A stretch of 64,000 nucleotides of DNA, from positions 21,376 through 85,375 of the forward strand of contig JAFIHG010000004.1 in assembly GCA_017848795.1 (NCBI GenBank). Direction: 5' to 3'. The notes beneath the pieces are model-generated. The model saw only the letters and a program-made list of their open reading frames with translations. It ran no database searches and was not told where the DNA came from. A program made the position numbers and the translations under genes. Positions 17,980-26,374 of this stretch are shown piece by piece (within the stretch, counting starts at the first letter, position 1; each line of letters starts with the position of its first letter). This stretch comes from Candidatus Nanopelagicales bacterium (GTDB lineage Bacteria > Actinomycetota > Actinomycetes > S36-B12 > CAIYMF01).

Positions 17980-20118
17980 GTGAGCGCAGCCCCGAGTGAC
18001 CCGCCGCCGAGTGCCGCGGACGACGTGCTGCGCGGGCTCGACCCCGAGCAGCGCGCCGTGGCGACGGCGCTGTCCGGGCCGGTGGTCGTGCTCGCCGGGG
18101 CCGGCACCGGCAAGACCCGCGCGATCACCCACCGGATCGCGCACGCGGTACGCACCGGCGCCCACGACCCGCGCCGCACGCTCGCCGTCACCTTCACGGC
18201 ACGTGCGGCGGGCGAGCTGCGTCACCGCCTCGCCGGTCTCGGCGCGGAGGGCGTGCAGGCCCGGACCTTCCACTCCGCCGCCCTGCGCCAGCTGCGGTAC
18301 TTCTGGCCGCGGGTCATCGGCGGTGCGCCACCCCAGGTGCTGGCGCACAAGGCGCGGATCCTCGGCCCGGTCCTCTCCCGCGGCGGGCGCGGTGAACCGG
18401 GACTGCTGCGCGACGTGGCGAGCGAGATCGAGTGGGCCAAGGCCAGCCAGGTCGTGGCGGCCGACTACGCCCAGGCCGCCGCGCGCGCCGGGCGCGTACC
18501 GCCGCACGGCATGTCGGGTGCCGACGTGGGCGCCGTCTACGCGGCGTACGACGAGCGCAAGACCGAGGCCGGGTTCATCGACTTCGAGGACGTCCTGCTG
18601 CTCACCGTCGGCATGCTCGACACCCGCACCGACGTCGCCGAGCAGGTCCGCGCCCAGTACCGCTGGTTCACCGTCGACGAGTACCAGGACGTGAACCCGC
18701 TGCAGCAGCGGCTGCTCTCGCTGTGGCTCGGTGACCGCGACGAGCTGTGCGTCGTGGGGGACGTGAGCCAGACGATCTACACGTTCACCGGCGCGAGCTC
18801 CTCGTACCTGCTGGGCTTCCGGCGCACCTACCCGCACGCGACCGAGGTGCGGCTGGTGCGCTCCTACCGCTCCACGCCGCAGATCGTCGCGCTGGCGAAC
18901 CGGGTGGTGGCCGCGGCGCAGGGCCCGGGTGCGGCGGAACGGTTGGCGCTGCGCGCGACGCGCGGCGACGGGCCGACGCCGACGGTGAGCGAGTTCGACG
19001 ACGAGCCCGCCGAGGCCGAGGCGGTCACCGCGCAGGTGCGCCGGCTGCTCGCCGCCGGCGTGCCGGCACGTGAGATCGCGGTGCTGTACCGGATCAACGC
19101 GCAGTCCGAGGAGTACGAGCAGGCGTTGACCGCTGCCGGCGTGCCGTACGTGCTGCGCGGCGAGCCCGCATTCTTCGAACGCCCCGAGGTGCGGGAGGCG
19201 CTCACCCGGCTGCGCGGGGCCGCTCGCGCCGGAGGTGAACACGACGAGCCGATGCCGGGACAAGTCCGCGCGGTGCTCTCCGCGATGGGCTGGTCGCCGC
19301 AGCCGCCCGCCGGCACGGGCGCCGTCCGGGAGCGCTGGGAGAACCTGCTGCGGGTCGTCACGCTCGCCGACGACCTGACCGCGGCCGACCCGGCTGCCGG
19401 GCTCGCGGACCTCGTCGCCGACCTCGACGCGCGCGCGGGCGTCGCCGCCGCCCCGACCGCCGACGGCGTCACGCTCGCGACCGCGCACGCCGCAAAAGGC
19501 CTGGAGTGGGAAGCGGTCTTCGTCGTCGGGCTGACCGACGGCACGTTCCCGATCTCCTACGCCGACACGGTCGCCCGGCTCGAGGAGGAGCGCCGGCTGT
19601 TCTACGTCGCCGTGACCCGGGCCCGCACCCACCTCGCACTCTCCTGGGCGCGGGCACGGGCGGGCGGGCGCGGGCGCCGCACCAGATCGCCGTTCCTCGA
19701 CGGGCTGGGAGCATCGGGCGGGGTGATGGTCACCGGGCAGGACGGCGGCGTACGACGCGGCACCGGCTCGCGCGGCACGCCCGACCGCCAGCGCCGGCGC
19801 CGCCCCGCCACCTGCAACGGCTGCGGCGCGGCCCTCGTCACCGGGCCGGAGAGCGCCCGCGGGCGATGCCGCAGCTGTCCACCGCGCTACGACGAGGCGC
19901 TCTTCGAGCGACTCCGGGCCTGGCGCAAGGAAACCGCTGCGGCGCAGTCGGTACCGGCGTTCGTCGTCTTCACCGACGCCACTCTCGAGGTGATCGCCGA
20001 GCGCCGTCCCGCCGACCGCCGCGAGCTTGCCCAGGTACCCGGGATCGGGGCCACGAAACTGGACCGCTACGCCGGCGAGCTGCTCGAGCTCCTCGCGGCG
20101 CAGGCCGCGTCCGACTGA
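17980..20118 (+). CDS. uvrD2: UvrD2-type ATP-dependent DNA helicase with HRDC domain
   Basis: 712 residues from the GTG at 17980. SF1A motor motifs: GAGTGKTRA, TFTARAAGEL, VDEYQDVNPLQQR, GDVSQTIYTFTGA, ATAHAAKGLEWE and VAVTRARTHL. After the motor comes a four-cysteine module (CNGCG, then CRSC), followed by a C-terminal HRDC domain (VPAFVVFTDATLE, VPGIGATKLDRYG-like end). This order, motor, tetracysteine, HRDC, is the signature of mycobacterial UvrD2, an essential helicase there. Confidence 0.93.
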   Translation: MSAAPSDPPPSAADDVLRGLDPEQRAVATALSGPVVVLAGAGTGKTRAITHRIAHAVRTGAHDPRRTLAVTFTARAAGELRHRLAGLGAEGVQARTFHSAALRQLRYFWPRVIGGAPPQVLAHKARILGPVLSRGGRGEPGLLRDVASEIEWAKASQVVAADYAQAAARAGRVPPHGMSGADVGAVYAAYDERKTEAGFIDFEDVLLLTVGMLDTRTDVAEQVRAQYRWFTVDEYQDVNPLQQRLLSLWLGDRDELCVVGDVSQTIYTFTGASSSYLLGFRRTYPHATEVRLVRSYRSTPQIVALANRVVAAAQGPGAAERLALRATRGDGPTPTVSEFDDEPAEAEAVTAQVRRLLAAGVPAREIAVLYRINAQSEEYEQALTAAGVPYVLRGEPAFFERPEVREALTRLRGAARAGGEHDEPMPGQVRAVLSAMGWSPQPPAGTGAVRERWENLLRVVTLADDLTAADPAAGLADLVADLDARAGVAAAPTADGVTLATAHAAKGLEWEAVFVVGLTDGTFPISYADTVARLEEERRLFYVAVTRARTHLALSWARARAGGRGRRTRSPFLDGLGASGGVMVTGQDGGVRRGTGSRGTPDRQRRRRPATCNGCGAALVTGPESARGRCRSCPPRYDEALFERLRAWRKETAAAQSVPAFVVFTDATLEVIAERRPADRRELAQVPGIGATKLDRYAGELLELLAAQAASD

Positions 20119-20160
20119 CGGCCGCCGGCGCGGCCGCGGGCGGCTGCGGACGACCCGCGC

Positions 20161-20202
20161 GGAAATACCTTGTTGCACGCCCCGGCGCACCTTGGCTAAC
20201 GT
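20161..20202 (+). promoter_or_regulatory. Candidate whiB7 promoter
   Basis: TTGCAC (20173-20178) and TAACGT (20197-20202) are separated by 18 bp. Just upstream of the -35 lies GGAAATACC, a rare AT-rich patch. WhiB7 with SigA recognises an AT-rich element a few bases upstream of the -35, and whiB7 is autoregulated. The match is by eye only. Confidence 0.45.
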
Positions 20203-20246
20203 CGCGCCGTTACGTACGTGCCCACGACGCCGGAGGGAGGCGACCG

Positions 20247-20498
20247 ATGTTGAAGTTCGCGATCGGTACCCGGCCGTCCCTCGCGACCGTCCGCCCCGAT
20301 GCCACCGGCCCGGACCGTTGCCCGGCGAGGGTGTCGGAGGTCCCTGGAATCCTGGCGCGGGCAGCGTCCTGGCCGCACTTCGGCGGGGCCGCCGACCCGC
20401 GCACGCGCCGCACGTACGTCGTCACCGATCTCGGTACCAGCACCACGGCTCCTACGTTCCCCTCGCGCTCCGCGCCACCTCGAGTGCCCATCGGATGA
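20247..20498 (+). CDS. Upstream ORF in the whiB7 leader
   Basis: 83 codons beginning with ATG after a strong GGAGGGAGG site. It is rich in Pro, Ala, Arg and Thr and matches no family known to me. It ends 25 bp before an intrinsic terminator that precedes whiB7. In mycobacteria and Streptomyces, whiB7 is induced by ribosome-targeting antibiotics through a translated leader ORF whose stalling prevents terminator formation. This ORF is well placed for that role; its peptide sequence may matter less than its being translated. Confidence 0.6.
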   Translation: MLKFAIGTRPSLATVRPDATGPDRCPARVSEVPGILARAASWPHFGGAADPRTRRTYVVTDLGTSTTAPTFPSRSAPPRVPIG

Positions 20499-20522
20499 GG
20501 CAACGCCTCTCCGGCTCACCTC

Positions 20523-20564
20523 GAGGCCGCGGATCCCACCCGGGAACCGCGGCCTTCGTGTTTT
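20523..20564 (+). terminator. Intrinsic terminator in the whiB7 leader (attenuator)
   Basis: GGCCGCGG (20525-20532) pairs with CCGCGGCC (20547-20554). An inner TCCC/GGGA adds more stem, and TTTT occurs at 20561-20564. It lies between the upstream ORF and whiB7, about 220 bp before the whiB7 start, where an attenuator is expected. Confidence 0.75.
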
Positions 20565-20783
20565 CTGCACGACCCCGTCACCTCGAACCGGTGGCGGGCC
20601 ACCCGGACGGAAGGGACCGCCGTGAGCCCCCGGATCTCCGACCCGCGCGCACCTCGAACCGATGAACGGCTCGCACGAGGACGTGCCCGACAGTCGGCGC
20701 CCGCGCTACCCGCGTGGAGCACCGACGGCGACCAGGGACGGCACGACCTGCCGGACCGCGACCCCCACCAGGAGGTGACCGAG

Positions 20784-21206
20784 ATGAGCAGCCTCGCCAT
20801 GCTGCACGACGATCAGCACCGGTCCGCCGGCAACCTCGACTGGCTCGATGCCGAAGTGCCCTGCGCGACGGGCGACGGCGAGCTGTGGTTCGCCGAGACG
20901 CCCGAGGGCGTCGCGCAGGCCCAGCGGCTCTGCGCCGGGTGCCAGCTGCGGGTCAGCTGCCTCGCCGGTGCGCTCCAGCGGCGCGAGCCCTGGGGCGTCT
21001 GGGGAGGGGAGCTGTTCGAGCGAGGAGTGCCGGTGGCGCGCAAGCGCCGGCCCGGCAGGCCCCGCAAGGACGACGACCACGAGCGCCAGCGCGCCGAGCA
21101 GGCACTGGTCGAGAGGTTGGGCCGCGCGCCGGACCTCGACCTGGACCTCGACCTGCTGCTCGCGAGCGACGAGGCGAATGCGTCGAGTGGAGGCGCAGTC
21201 GCATGA
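20784..21206 (+). CDS. whiB7: WhiB7-type Fe-S transcriptional regulator
   Basis: 140 residues from the ATG at 20784, preceded by AGGAGGTG at a good distance. The four cluster Cys are PCATG, CAGC and SCL. The Wbl turn reads EPWGVWGGE. A basic AT-hook follows (KRRPGRPRK), the feature that separates WhiB7 from other Wbl proteins. The tail carries an Asp/Leu repeat. WhiB7 binds SigA and activates intrinsic antibiotic-resistance genes. The location after uvrD2 matches mycobacteria. Confidence 0.93.
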   Translation: MSSLAMLHDDQHRSAGNLDWLDAEVPCATGDGELWFAETPEGVAQAQRLCAGCQLRVSCLAGALQRREPWGVWGGELFERGVPVARKRRPGRPRKDDDHERQRAEQALVERLGRAPDLDLDLDLLLASDEANASSGGAVA

Positions 21207-21263
21207 TGACCCTCATGTACCACGACGACCTGCAACGGTCGGAAGAACGTGTTGGAGAACCTC

Positions 21264-21473
21264 ATGTATCTCATGCCCGAGCAGCTTGCTCGCAGCCATC
21301 AGCAGGACCTGATGGCGGAGGCGGACTCGCGCCGCCTGGCCGGCGCTCTGTTGCGGCTGCGCCGTGCCGAGCGGCGGGCCCGCCGCAGTGAAACGGCCGC
21401 CCGGTCGCGTGCTGCGGCCGCGCGGACCGCGTCGCTGCAGGCAGCGCTTGCCGCGCGCCGCGCACAGGTCTGA
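21264..21473 (+). CDS. Small Arg/Ala-rich helical protein
   Basis: 69 residues from the ATG at 21264, preceded by GGAGA. It opens MYLMPEQLARSHQQ and then becomes a highly charged Arg/Ala helix, probably coiled coil. Similar short proteins are common in actinobacteria without known function. It follows whiB7 by about 60 bp and ends just before a strong hairpin, so it may share the whiB7 transcript. Confidence 0.5.
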   Translation: MYLMPEQLARSHQQDLMAEADSRRLAGALLRLRRAERRARRSETAARSRAAAARTASLQAALAARRAQV

Positions 21474-21480
21474 TCCGCCC

Positions 21481-21516
21481 CGACGGGGCCGGCACCCACG
21501 GGAGCCGGCCCCGTCG
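21481..21516 (+). terminator. Strong hairpin terminator after the whiB7 region
   Basis: A 13-bp perfect stem: CGACGGGGCCGGC (21481-21493) and its complement (21504-21516) with a 10-nt loop. There is no T-run, which is common for high-GC actinobacterial terminators. It starts 8 bp after the small helical gene. Confidence 0.7.
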
Positions 21517-21596
21517 CCGTACCCGGGGCGGCGGCCGGAGCGGCGTACGGTTGTGCCGCGAGCGACCGTCGTGGCTCGCGGACCGGAGCGTCGTCC

Positions 21597-21776
21597 ATGA
21601 ACGGTGAGCCCGCCGCTGCCGTGGCCTGCGCGCGCTGCAGCATCGTCGGCGAACCGCAGGCCGCGCTGCTGTGGACCTGCTCGCGCGAGCAGGGCACGAC
21701 CCGCTACTACTGCCCGGCGTGTTCCCGGGAGCACGCCCGCGACATCGAGGCCGGGCTGCCTGCCGAGTACTGGTGA
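21597..21776 (+). CDS. Small zinc-ribbon-like protein
   Basis: 59 residues, too short for most gene finders. Two Cys pairs (CARC and CPAC) are spaced like a treble-clef or zinc-ribbon, with an additional Cys (TCSRE) and a His (REHARD) that could serve as ligands. It ends with PAEYW. It lies between whiB7 and the ABC1 kinase and converges with the latter. Function unknown. Confidence 0.6.
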   Translation: MNGEPAAAVACARCSIVGEPQAALLWTCSREQGTTRYYCPACSREHARDIEAGLPAEYW

Positions 21777-21781
21777 GCTGC

Positions 21782-23095
21782 TCACCCGGGGTCGAAGTCG
21801 GGTACCCAGCGGCGCAGCTCGCCGCGTACGGGCACCGTGGCCTCCAGCTGTGAGAGCACCGCGATCGCGCCGATCCAGACCCGGTGGATGAGCAGATAGT
21901 GCGGGGGCAGCGTCATCTTCAGCCCCAAGGAGAAATCGGGCCGGCGGATGTCGTTGACCCGCCCGAACTGCGCGCGCATCCAGTCCCGGCTGAACCGGAA
22001 CTCGTCCTGTTCGGCCGGGGCCACGAACGGCGCGAGGTAGCCCAGCAGCAGCTCGGCGTCCAGGTCGGCACCGGGACGCACGAATCCCTCCTCGCGCAGC
22101 CCCTCGAGCACGGCCGGCGCGTCGCGTCGCATCGCAATGGTGAGCAGCCGGCCGATCGCCGGCGAGAAGCCGCCGGGCAGGCGCGCGACCGCGCCGAAGT
22201 CGACGATGCCGAGCCGGCCGTCGGGCAGCACCCGGTAGTTGCCCGGGTGGGGGTCGGCGTGCAGCAGGCCCGCCCGCTCGGGCCCGGAGAGCAGGAACCG
22301 GGTGTACGCCGTGCCGTACCGGTCGCGGTCGGCCTGGTCCCCCTCGCTGATCACCTGGGAGAGCGGGTAGCCCTCGAGCCACTCGCTGACCAGGACCATC
22401 GGCGCCGCGGCGAGCACGTGCGGCACGACGAACTCGTCGTCGCCGTCGTACGCGACGGCGAAGCGCCGCTGGTAGTCCGACTCGCGCAGGTAGTCGAGCT
22501 CCTCGCTCATCCGCTCGCGCAGCTCGGCGAGCAACGGGCGTACGTCCAGGCCCGGCACGATCGAGGTGAACATGCGCGCCATGCGGCTCAGCTGGGTCAG
22601 GTCGCCGAGCAGGGCGTCGCCCGCACCCGGGTACTGGATCTTGACGGCGACCTCGCGCCCGTCGGACCAGACCGCGCGGTGGACCTGCCCGATGCTGGCC
22701 GCTGCTGCCGGCTGGTCGTCGAACGATCCGAACCGGTCACGCCAGTGCGGGCCGAGCGCCTCGGCGAGGACCTCGTGCACGGTCCCGGCGGGCAGGGCCG
22801 GTGCCGCGTCCTGGAGCTTGGTGAGCGTCGCGCGGTACGGCCCGATGAGCTCCTCGGGCAGTGCCGCCTCGAAGATGCTCATGGCCTGGCCGAACTTCAT
22901 CGCCCCGCCCTTGAGCTCACCCAGCGTCTGGAACAGCTGGGCCGCCGTGCGGGAGGCGATCTCGGCGGTGACCGCCTCGGCGGGCGCCCCTCCGACCCGT
23001 TTACCGAGCCCGACGGCGGTCCGCCCGGCATAGCCGAGGGGGAGCGCCGCCAGCTTCGCGCCCCGGGTGAGGGCGCGGCGCGGCAGGTCGGTCAT
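21782..23095 (-). CDS. ABC1/AarF (UbiB)-type atypical kinase
   Basis: 437 residues from the ATG at 23095, with GGAGG just upstream. UbiB-family marks are present: the KxGQ motif (GGAMKFGQAMS), an Ala-rich loop (AAAASIGQVHRAV), VAVKIQYPG with the nucleotide-binding Lys, ADPHPGNY and VDFGAV. These proteins have ATPase rather than ordinary protein-kinase activity and are linked to isoprenoid or quinone lipid metabolism in other bacteria. M. tuberculosis Rv3197 beside whiB7 is the equivalent. The start overlaps the stop of the ThiF-like gene by 4 bp, so the two are coupled. Confidence 0.9.
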   Translation of the reverse strand: MTDLPRRALTRGAKLAALPLGYAGRTAVGLGKRVGGAPAEAVTAEIASRTAAQLFQTLGELKGGAMKFGQAMSIFEAALPEELIGPYRATLTKLQDAAPALPAGTVHEVLAEALGPHWRDRFGSFDDQPAAAASIGQVHRAVWSDGREVAVKIQYPGAGDALLGDLTQLSRMARMFTSIVPGLDVRPLLAELRERMSEELDYLRESDYQRRFAVAYDGDDEFVVPHVLAAAPMVLVSEWLEGYPLSQVISEGDQADRDRYGTAYTRFLLSGPERAGLLHADPHPGNYRVLPDGRLGIVDFGAVARLPGGFSPAIGRLLTIAMRRDAPAVLEGLREEGFVRPGADLDAELLLGYLAPFVAPAEQDEFRFSRDWMRAQFGRVNDIRRPDFSLGLKMTLPPHYLLIHRVWIGAIAVLSQLEATVPVRGELRRWVPDFDPG

Positions 23096-24147
23096 GCCTC
23101 CATTGTGACCGGGCCCAGCGCCCAGGTGCAGCCGCACGCCGGATGCGCCGCGCAGGAGCGTTCCTCGACGGCGGTGCCACCGGCTCGTACCACCAGGTCC
23201 GGCTCGGCGGTGGACTGCTGCGCCTGGCCGGGTGGCTCGCCGTGATCGAGGAAGGCGAGCGCACGGGCGACCGCGAGGCTCGCCGTCGTGAGTGCCAGGG
23301 CGGCCGCCAGCACCGCCGAGCCGGATGCGTCGCGGTCCCGCAGCGCGGCGGCCACGAGCGCCCAACCCGGGTCGGCGTCGGCGCGGGCGAGCTCCCGGCA
23401 GCGCAGGCAGGGTGTCCGGCCCGGTACCACGACCGCGCCCACCTCACCCGAGCGGCCCGCGGCCGCCGCCCGCAGGTGCGCCACCCCGGACCGCAGCCAG
23501 CGGTCCGCGTGGACCGGGTCGCACCAGGGTGCGTCGGCGTCGACGGTCTGGGTCAGCACCACCAGGTGGGGCCGGTGCTGCTCGACGAGCGTGGTCGTCG
23601 CGCCCAGGGCCCGTACCCCGTCCGCGACGGCCTGCGCCCACGGCCGACCGACGTCGCGGACCGTCGGTCCGCCCGGTACCACGTCGGTCGGGGTGACCGG
23701 ACGGGCCGGGCCGAGCACCGCGACGGTCCGTACGCCGGCGTGCGCGAGGCCGGTGGCGATCAGCGCCGCGACCGGACCTGCGCCCTCGACCGCCACCCGG
23801 CCCCTGAGCCGCCGCGGCAGCGGGTCGGGCCGCCCGTGCAGCGCGGCGCTCGCCGAGTCGCCGCTGCGGCGCTCACGGACCCGTACCTGGCGCCCGGCGG
23901 AGGCCGCCCGGCGCGGTGGGTCGTACAGCACGCCGTGGGCCCGCAGCGCATCGACGAGCCGGCGGGGCAAGGTGCGCGGCAGGCCGTCCGGCGACAGCGC
24001 CCGGGCTACCCACGGCTCGACGCCGTGCAGCAGGACTGCGTGCTCGGGATCGATGCCGATCTGCCAGGTCGCCGCGCCGCGCCGCACGACCGGCAGGCCG
24101 GGACGCAGCCGGGGGACCTCGGCCGGGGGACGGGTGGTGCGGCTCAC
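23092..24147 (-). CDS. ThiF/E1-like (TOMM cyclodehydratase-type) protein, probably non-canonical
   Basis: 351 residues. The middle has a Rossmann-like stretch (VEGAGPVAALIATGLAHAGVRTVAVLG) as in E1/ThiF adenylyltransferases, and the C-terminal half has Cys pairs (CLRCREL, then HPACGC) that could bind zinc. Proteins of this kind beside ABC1 kinases are often labelled TOMM leader-binding or ThiF-family. No precursor peptide or other TOMM enzyme is seen nearby, so peptide modification is not supported. The 4-bp overlap with the kinase gene suggests a shared task. Confidence 0.6.
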   Translation of the reverse strand: MSRTTRPPAEVPRLRPGLPVVRRGAATWQIGIDPEHAVLLHGVEPWVARALSPDGLPRTLPRRLVDALRAHGVLYDPPRRAASAGRQVRVRERRSGDSASAALHGRPDPLPRRLRGRVAVEGAGPVAALIATGLAHAGVRTVAVLGPARPVTPTDVVPGGPTVRDVGRPWAQAVADGVRALGATTTLVEQHRPHLVVLTQTVDADAPWCDPVHADRWLRSGVAHLRAAAAGRSGEVGAVVVPGRTPCLRCRELARADADPGWALVAAALRDRDASGSAVLAAALALTTASLAVARALAFLDHGEPPGQAQQSTAEPDLVVRAGGTAVEERSCAAHPACGCTWALGPVTMEA

Positions 24148-24222
24148 GCCGGCAGGATCGCGCGGCGCGGCTGGGGACGGCCGGCGCCTTCCACAGGGCG
24201 GCTCTGCTAGTCCCGGTACGAC

Positions 24223-24256
24223 GGAACCCGCCCCACCGTGCGGTGGAGCGGGTTCC
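24223..24256 (-). terminator. Hairpin terminator after the DUF5679-type gene
   Basis: GGAACCCGC (24223-24231) pairs with GCGGGTTCC (24248-24256), with CCACCG/CGGTGG extending the stem to a two-base loop. It lies between the small zinc-ribbon gene and the ThiF-like gene, both on this strand. Confidence 0.65.
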
Positions 24257-24303
24257 GGCCGGCCTACGGCCGGTCAGGCGATCACGGTCGCGCCGTGATG
24301 CCT

Positions 24304-24462
24304 TCAGGCCTTGCCGAGGATCCGGTTGACCTTCGTGTTGCACACCGGGCAGATGCCCTGTGCCATGCGACGACCGTTCTTCTCCACGACGTGACCGGTG
24401 AACTCGCGCTTCTCCTTGCACTTCACGCAGTAGGCCTCACCGGTGTAGCTCTCCTCGGCCAT
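24304..24462 (-). CDS. DUF5679-type small zinc-ribbon protein
   Basis: 52 residues, beginning MAEESYTGEAYCVKCKEKRE. Two Cys pairs, CVKC and CPVC, frame a small zinc ribbon. The sequence between them (HVVEKNGRRMAQGICP) and the basic tail are typical of this short actinobacterial family. A purine-rich stretch (GAGAGGACGGACAGGA) precedes the ATG. It ends close to a strong hairpin and is probably monocistronic. Function unknown; it may bind RNA or DNA. Confidence 0.75.
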   Translation of the reverse strand: MAEESYTGEAYCVKCKEKREFTGHVVEKNGRRMAQGICPVCNTKVNRILGKA

Positions 24463-25121
24463 GTCCTGTCCGTCCTCTCGTTCGAGTTGCTGCCGGGCGT
24501 GCGAACGCCGCGACGTGCCGATGCGTCGGCATCCGCGCTCTCCGCCCGCCACCACCGGAGTGGCTGCGACCCGGAGCCAGCACGGAACCCTACGGCAGGT
24601 TGCGTGCGGTGCGCTGCACGCGCTCCGGGCGGGCCGCTGCGTACCGCGTCGTGGAACAGCGTCCCTGCCCACTCCGGAGGACGCTCCGGGCTGCGTGTAG
24701 CGCGGCAGGCAGGGCGCGGGCGGCCCACGAAATAGGAACCCCCGGGTCGCATGACCCGCCGTCCGCCTTCCCCTTGCGGACGCCGGGCCCGTTCTCCCGG
24801 GGGCTCCGGTCGGACAACCTAGAACCACGGCGCCGCAACGGTCAATCTCGTCGCGGTGCCGGGTACCGCCCGGGCTGCGGACAACCTGGGGACAGCGCCC
24901 GGACCGGCTGTGGACCGGCGGTGGACGGCGCTGGGGACGGTGCTCACTCGTCGCCCGGCCGGTGCCGGACTGACCTGCGGCGCCGCGCGACGCCGGGTTG
25001 TGGATGGGCACCACGCGAAGAAATCCCGCCCGATCTCCGCAATCCGGGAGCACCGCACGCCTCCGGCGCGTCGGAACCGGAACGCACGGGCACTGTCGGC
25101 GGTCGCGGCTACCGTCGGCGC
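24463..25121. other. 659-bp intergenic region between divergent genes
   Basis: No convincing coding frame. It must hold the promoters for the small zinc-ribbon gene (-) and the metallopeptidase (+). Several GC-rich hairpins occur around 24740-24815. I see no tRNA, repeat array or recognisable regulatory RNA. Confidence 0.4.
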
Positions 25122-25793
25122 ATGGCAGCAGGGATGCAGGTCGTGGACGTGCCCGGGGTGCCGCCCGGGGTCGAGGTACGCACCAGTGCCCGGCGGCGGC
25201 GCACCGTGACCGCGTACCGCGAGCGTGGGCGCACCGTGGTGCTGGTGCCGGCGCGCATGCCGCGTGCGCAGATCCTCGGCTACGTCCAGGAACTGGTCGG
25301 GCGTCTCGAGGCACGTGAGCGCCGCGCGAGCCGGTCGGACGCGGACCTGCAGGACCGGGCCGCCGAGCTGTCCCGGCGCTACCTGCCGGGAGGACCGCTG
25401 CCCGCCTCGGTGCGCTGGGTCGACAACCAGGAGCGCCGCTGGGGGTCGTGCACACCGCTCGACGCCAGCATCCGGCTCTCGAGCCGGCTGCAGCAGATGC
25501 CGCGCCACGTCATCGACTACGTCCTGCTGCACGAGCTCGCCCACCTGCAGGTCGCCGGCCACGGCCCGGACTTCCACGCGCTGCTCACCGGTTACCCGAA
25601 GCTCGCCGAGGCGCAGGCCTTCCTTGCCGGCGTAGACCACGCGATCCTGCACGGCCTGACGGGAGTCGTCGCCTCGTCGCCGGAGGCCCCGCCACAGGAG
25701 CCGGAGCCGTCGCGCGCCGTGCCGTCGGCGCCCCGGCCTGCGGTCGCCCCGCGAGCGGACGCCCCGCCACCGGAGCCGGCGACCCTCTGGTGA
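25122..25793 (+). CDS. YgjP/SprT-like zinc metallopeptidase (DUF45)
   Basis: 223 residues from the ATG at 25122; an in-frame ATG at 25134 is an alternative. The centre reads RRWGSC, then HVIDYVLLHELAHLQVAGHGPDF cut across its zinc motif HELAH with the downstream His. This is the arrangement of the YgjP-like (WLM-related) metallopeptidases. The last 50 residues are a low-complexity Pro/Ala/Glu tail. The family's substrates are not known. It converges with the Nudix gene. Confidence 0.85.
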   Translation: MAAGMQVVDVPGVPPGVEVRTSARRRRTVTAYRERGRTVVLVPARMPRAQILGYVQELVGRLEARERRASRSDADLQDRAAELSRRYLPGGPLPASVRWVDNQERRWGSCTPLDASIRLSSRLQQMPRHVIDYVLLHELAHLQVAGHGPDFHALLTGYPKLAEAQAFLAGVDHAILHGLTGVVASSPEAPPQEPEPSRAVPSAPRPAVAPRADAPPPEPATLW

Positions 25794-25806
25794 GACCCGC
25801 GATGGG

Positions 25807-26364
25807 TCAGCCGAGGTCGGTGGCGGCCGCCACCAGGGCGCGCACCGACGCGTCGCACGAGCCGGGAAGCCGGTCGACCGCGAACCACGACACGGCGAGC
25901 GACTCCGCGCTGCAGCGCTCCTGAGCGTCCGAGGGTGCGAGGGCGAGGAACTGCACGTCGTAGTGCCAGGAGCCGCCGTGGCAGCCCACGCGGTGCCGGT
26001 CCAGGCGCAGCGGTTGCGGACGTATCCGCAGCGCGTCGATGCCCGACTCCTCCTGCGCCTCGCGCAGCGCGGCCGCGGCCAGGCTGGGGTCGTCCGGCTC
26101 GCAGTGCCCGCCGAGTTGCAGCCAACGCCCGAACTTCGGGTGCAGGGTCAGCAGCACCCGGTCACGTTCGGCGTCCAGCACGAGGGCGCTTGCGGTCAGG
26201 TGACCCGGCCGGCACCGGCGCCACATCGCATCCTCATGCGCGTCGAGGAACGCCAGGTACTGCGCCGCGAGCGCGCGCTGCGAAGCATCGGCCGGCCGCC
26301 AGCCGGTGAGCAGGACGCGCGCGTCCGTACGCAGGTCGTGCGACGCGGCCGTCGTCGGCGTCAC
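25807..26364 (-). CDS. Nudix hydrolase
   Basis: 185 residues from the GTG at 26364. The Nudix box reads GGHCEPDDPS followed by REAQEESGI, keeping the metal-binding Glu residues. LTASALVLDAERDRVLLTLHPKFGRW precedes it, as is usual for the fold. It begins 10 bp after the stop of the DUF2342 gene and is probably in one operon with it. The substrate cannot be assigned; the family ranges over nucleotide sugars, dNTPs and related diphosphates. Confidence 0.85.
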   Translation of the reverse strand: MTPTTAASHDLRTDARVLLTGWRPADASQRALAAQYLAFLDAHEDAMWRRCRPGHLTASALVLDAERDRVLLTLHPKFGRWLQLGGHCEPDDPSLAAAALREAQEESGIDALRIRPQPLRLDRHRVGCHGGSWHYDVQFLALAPSDAQERCSAESLAVSWFAVDRLPGSCDASVRALVAAATDLG

Positions 26365-26374
26365 GGGGCAGCAG

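Larger units (their letters stand above)
20119..20783 (+). other. 665-bp leader region upstream of whiB7
   Basis: Besides the promoter, upstream ORF and terminator, the region carries four copies of CACCTCGA (near 20475, 20518, 20579 and 20651). The copies lie before, at and after the terminator, so they could contribute to alternative pairing. I see no other gene here. Confidence 0.5.
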
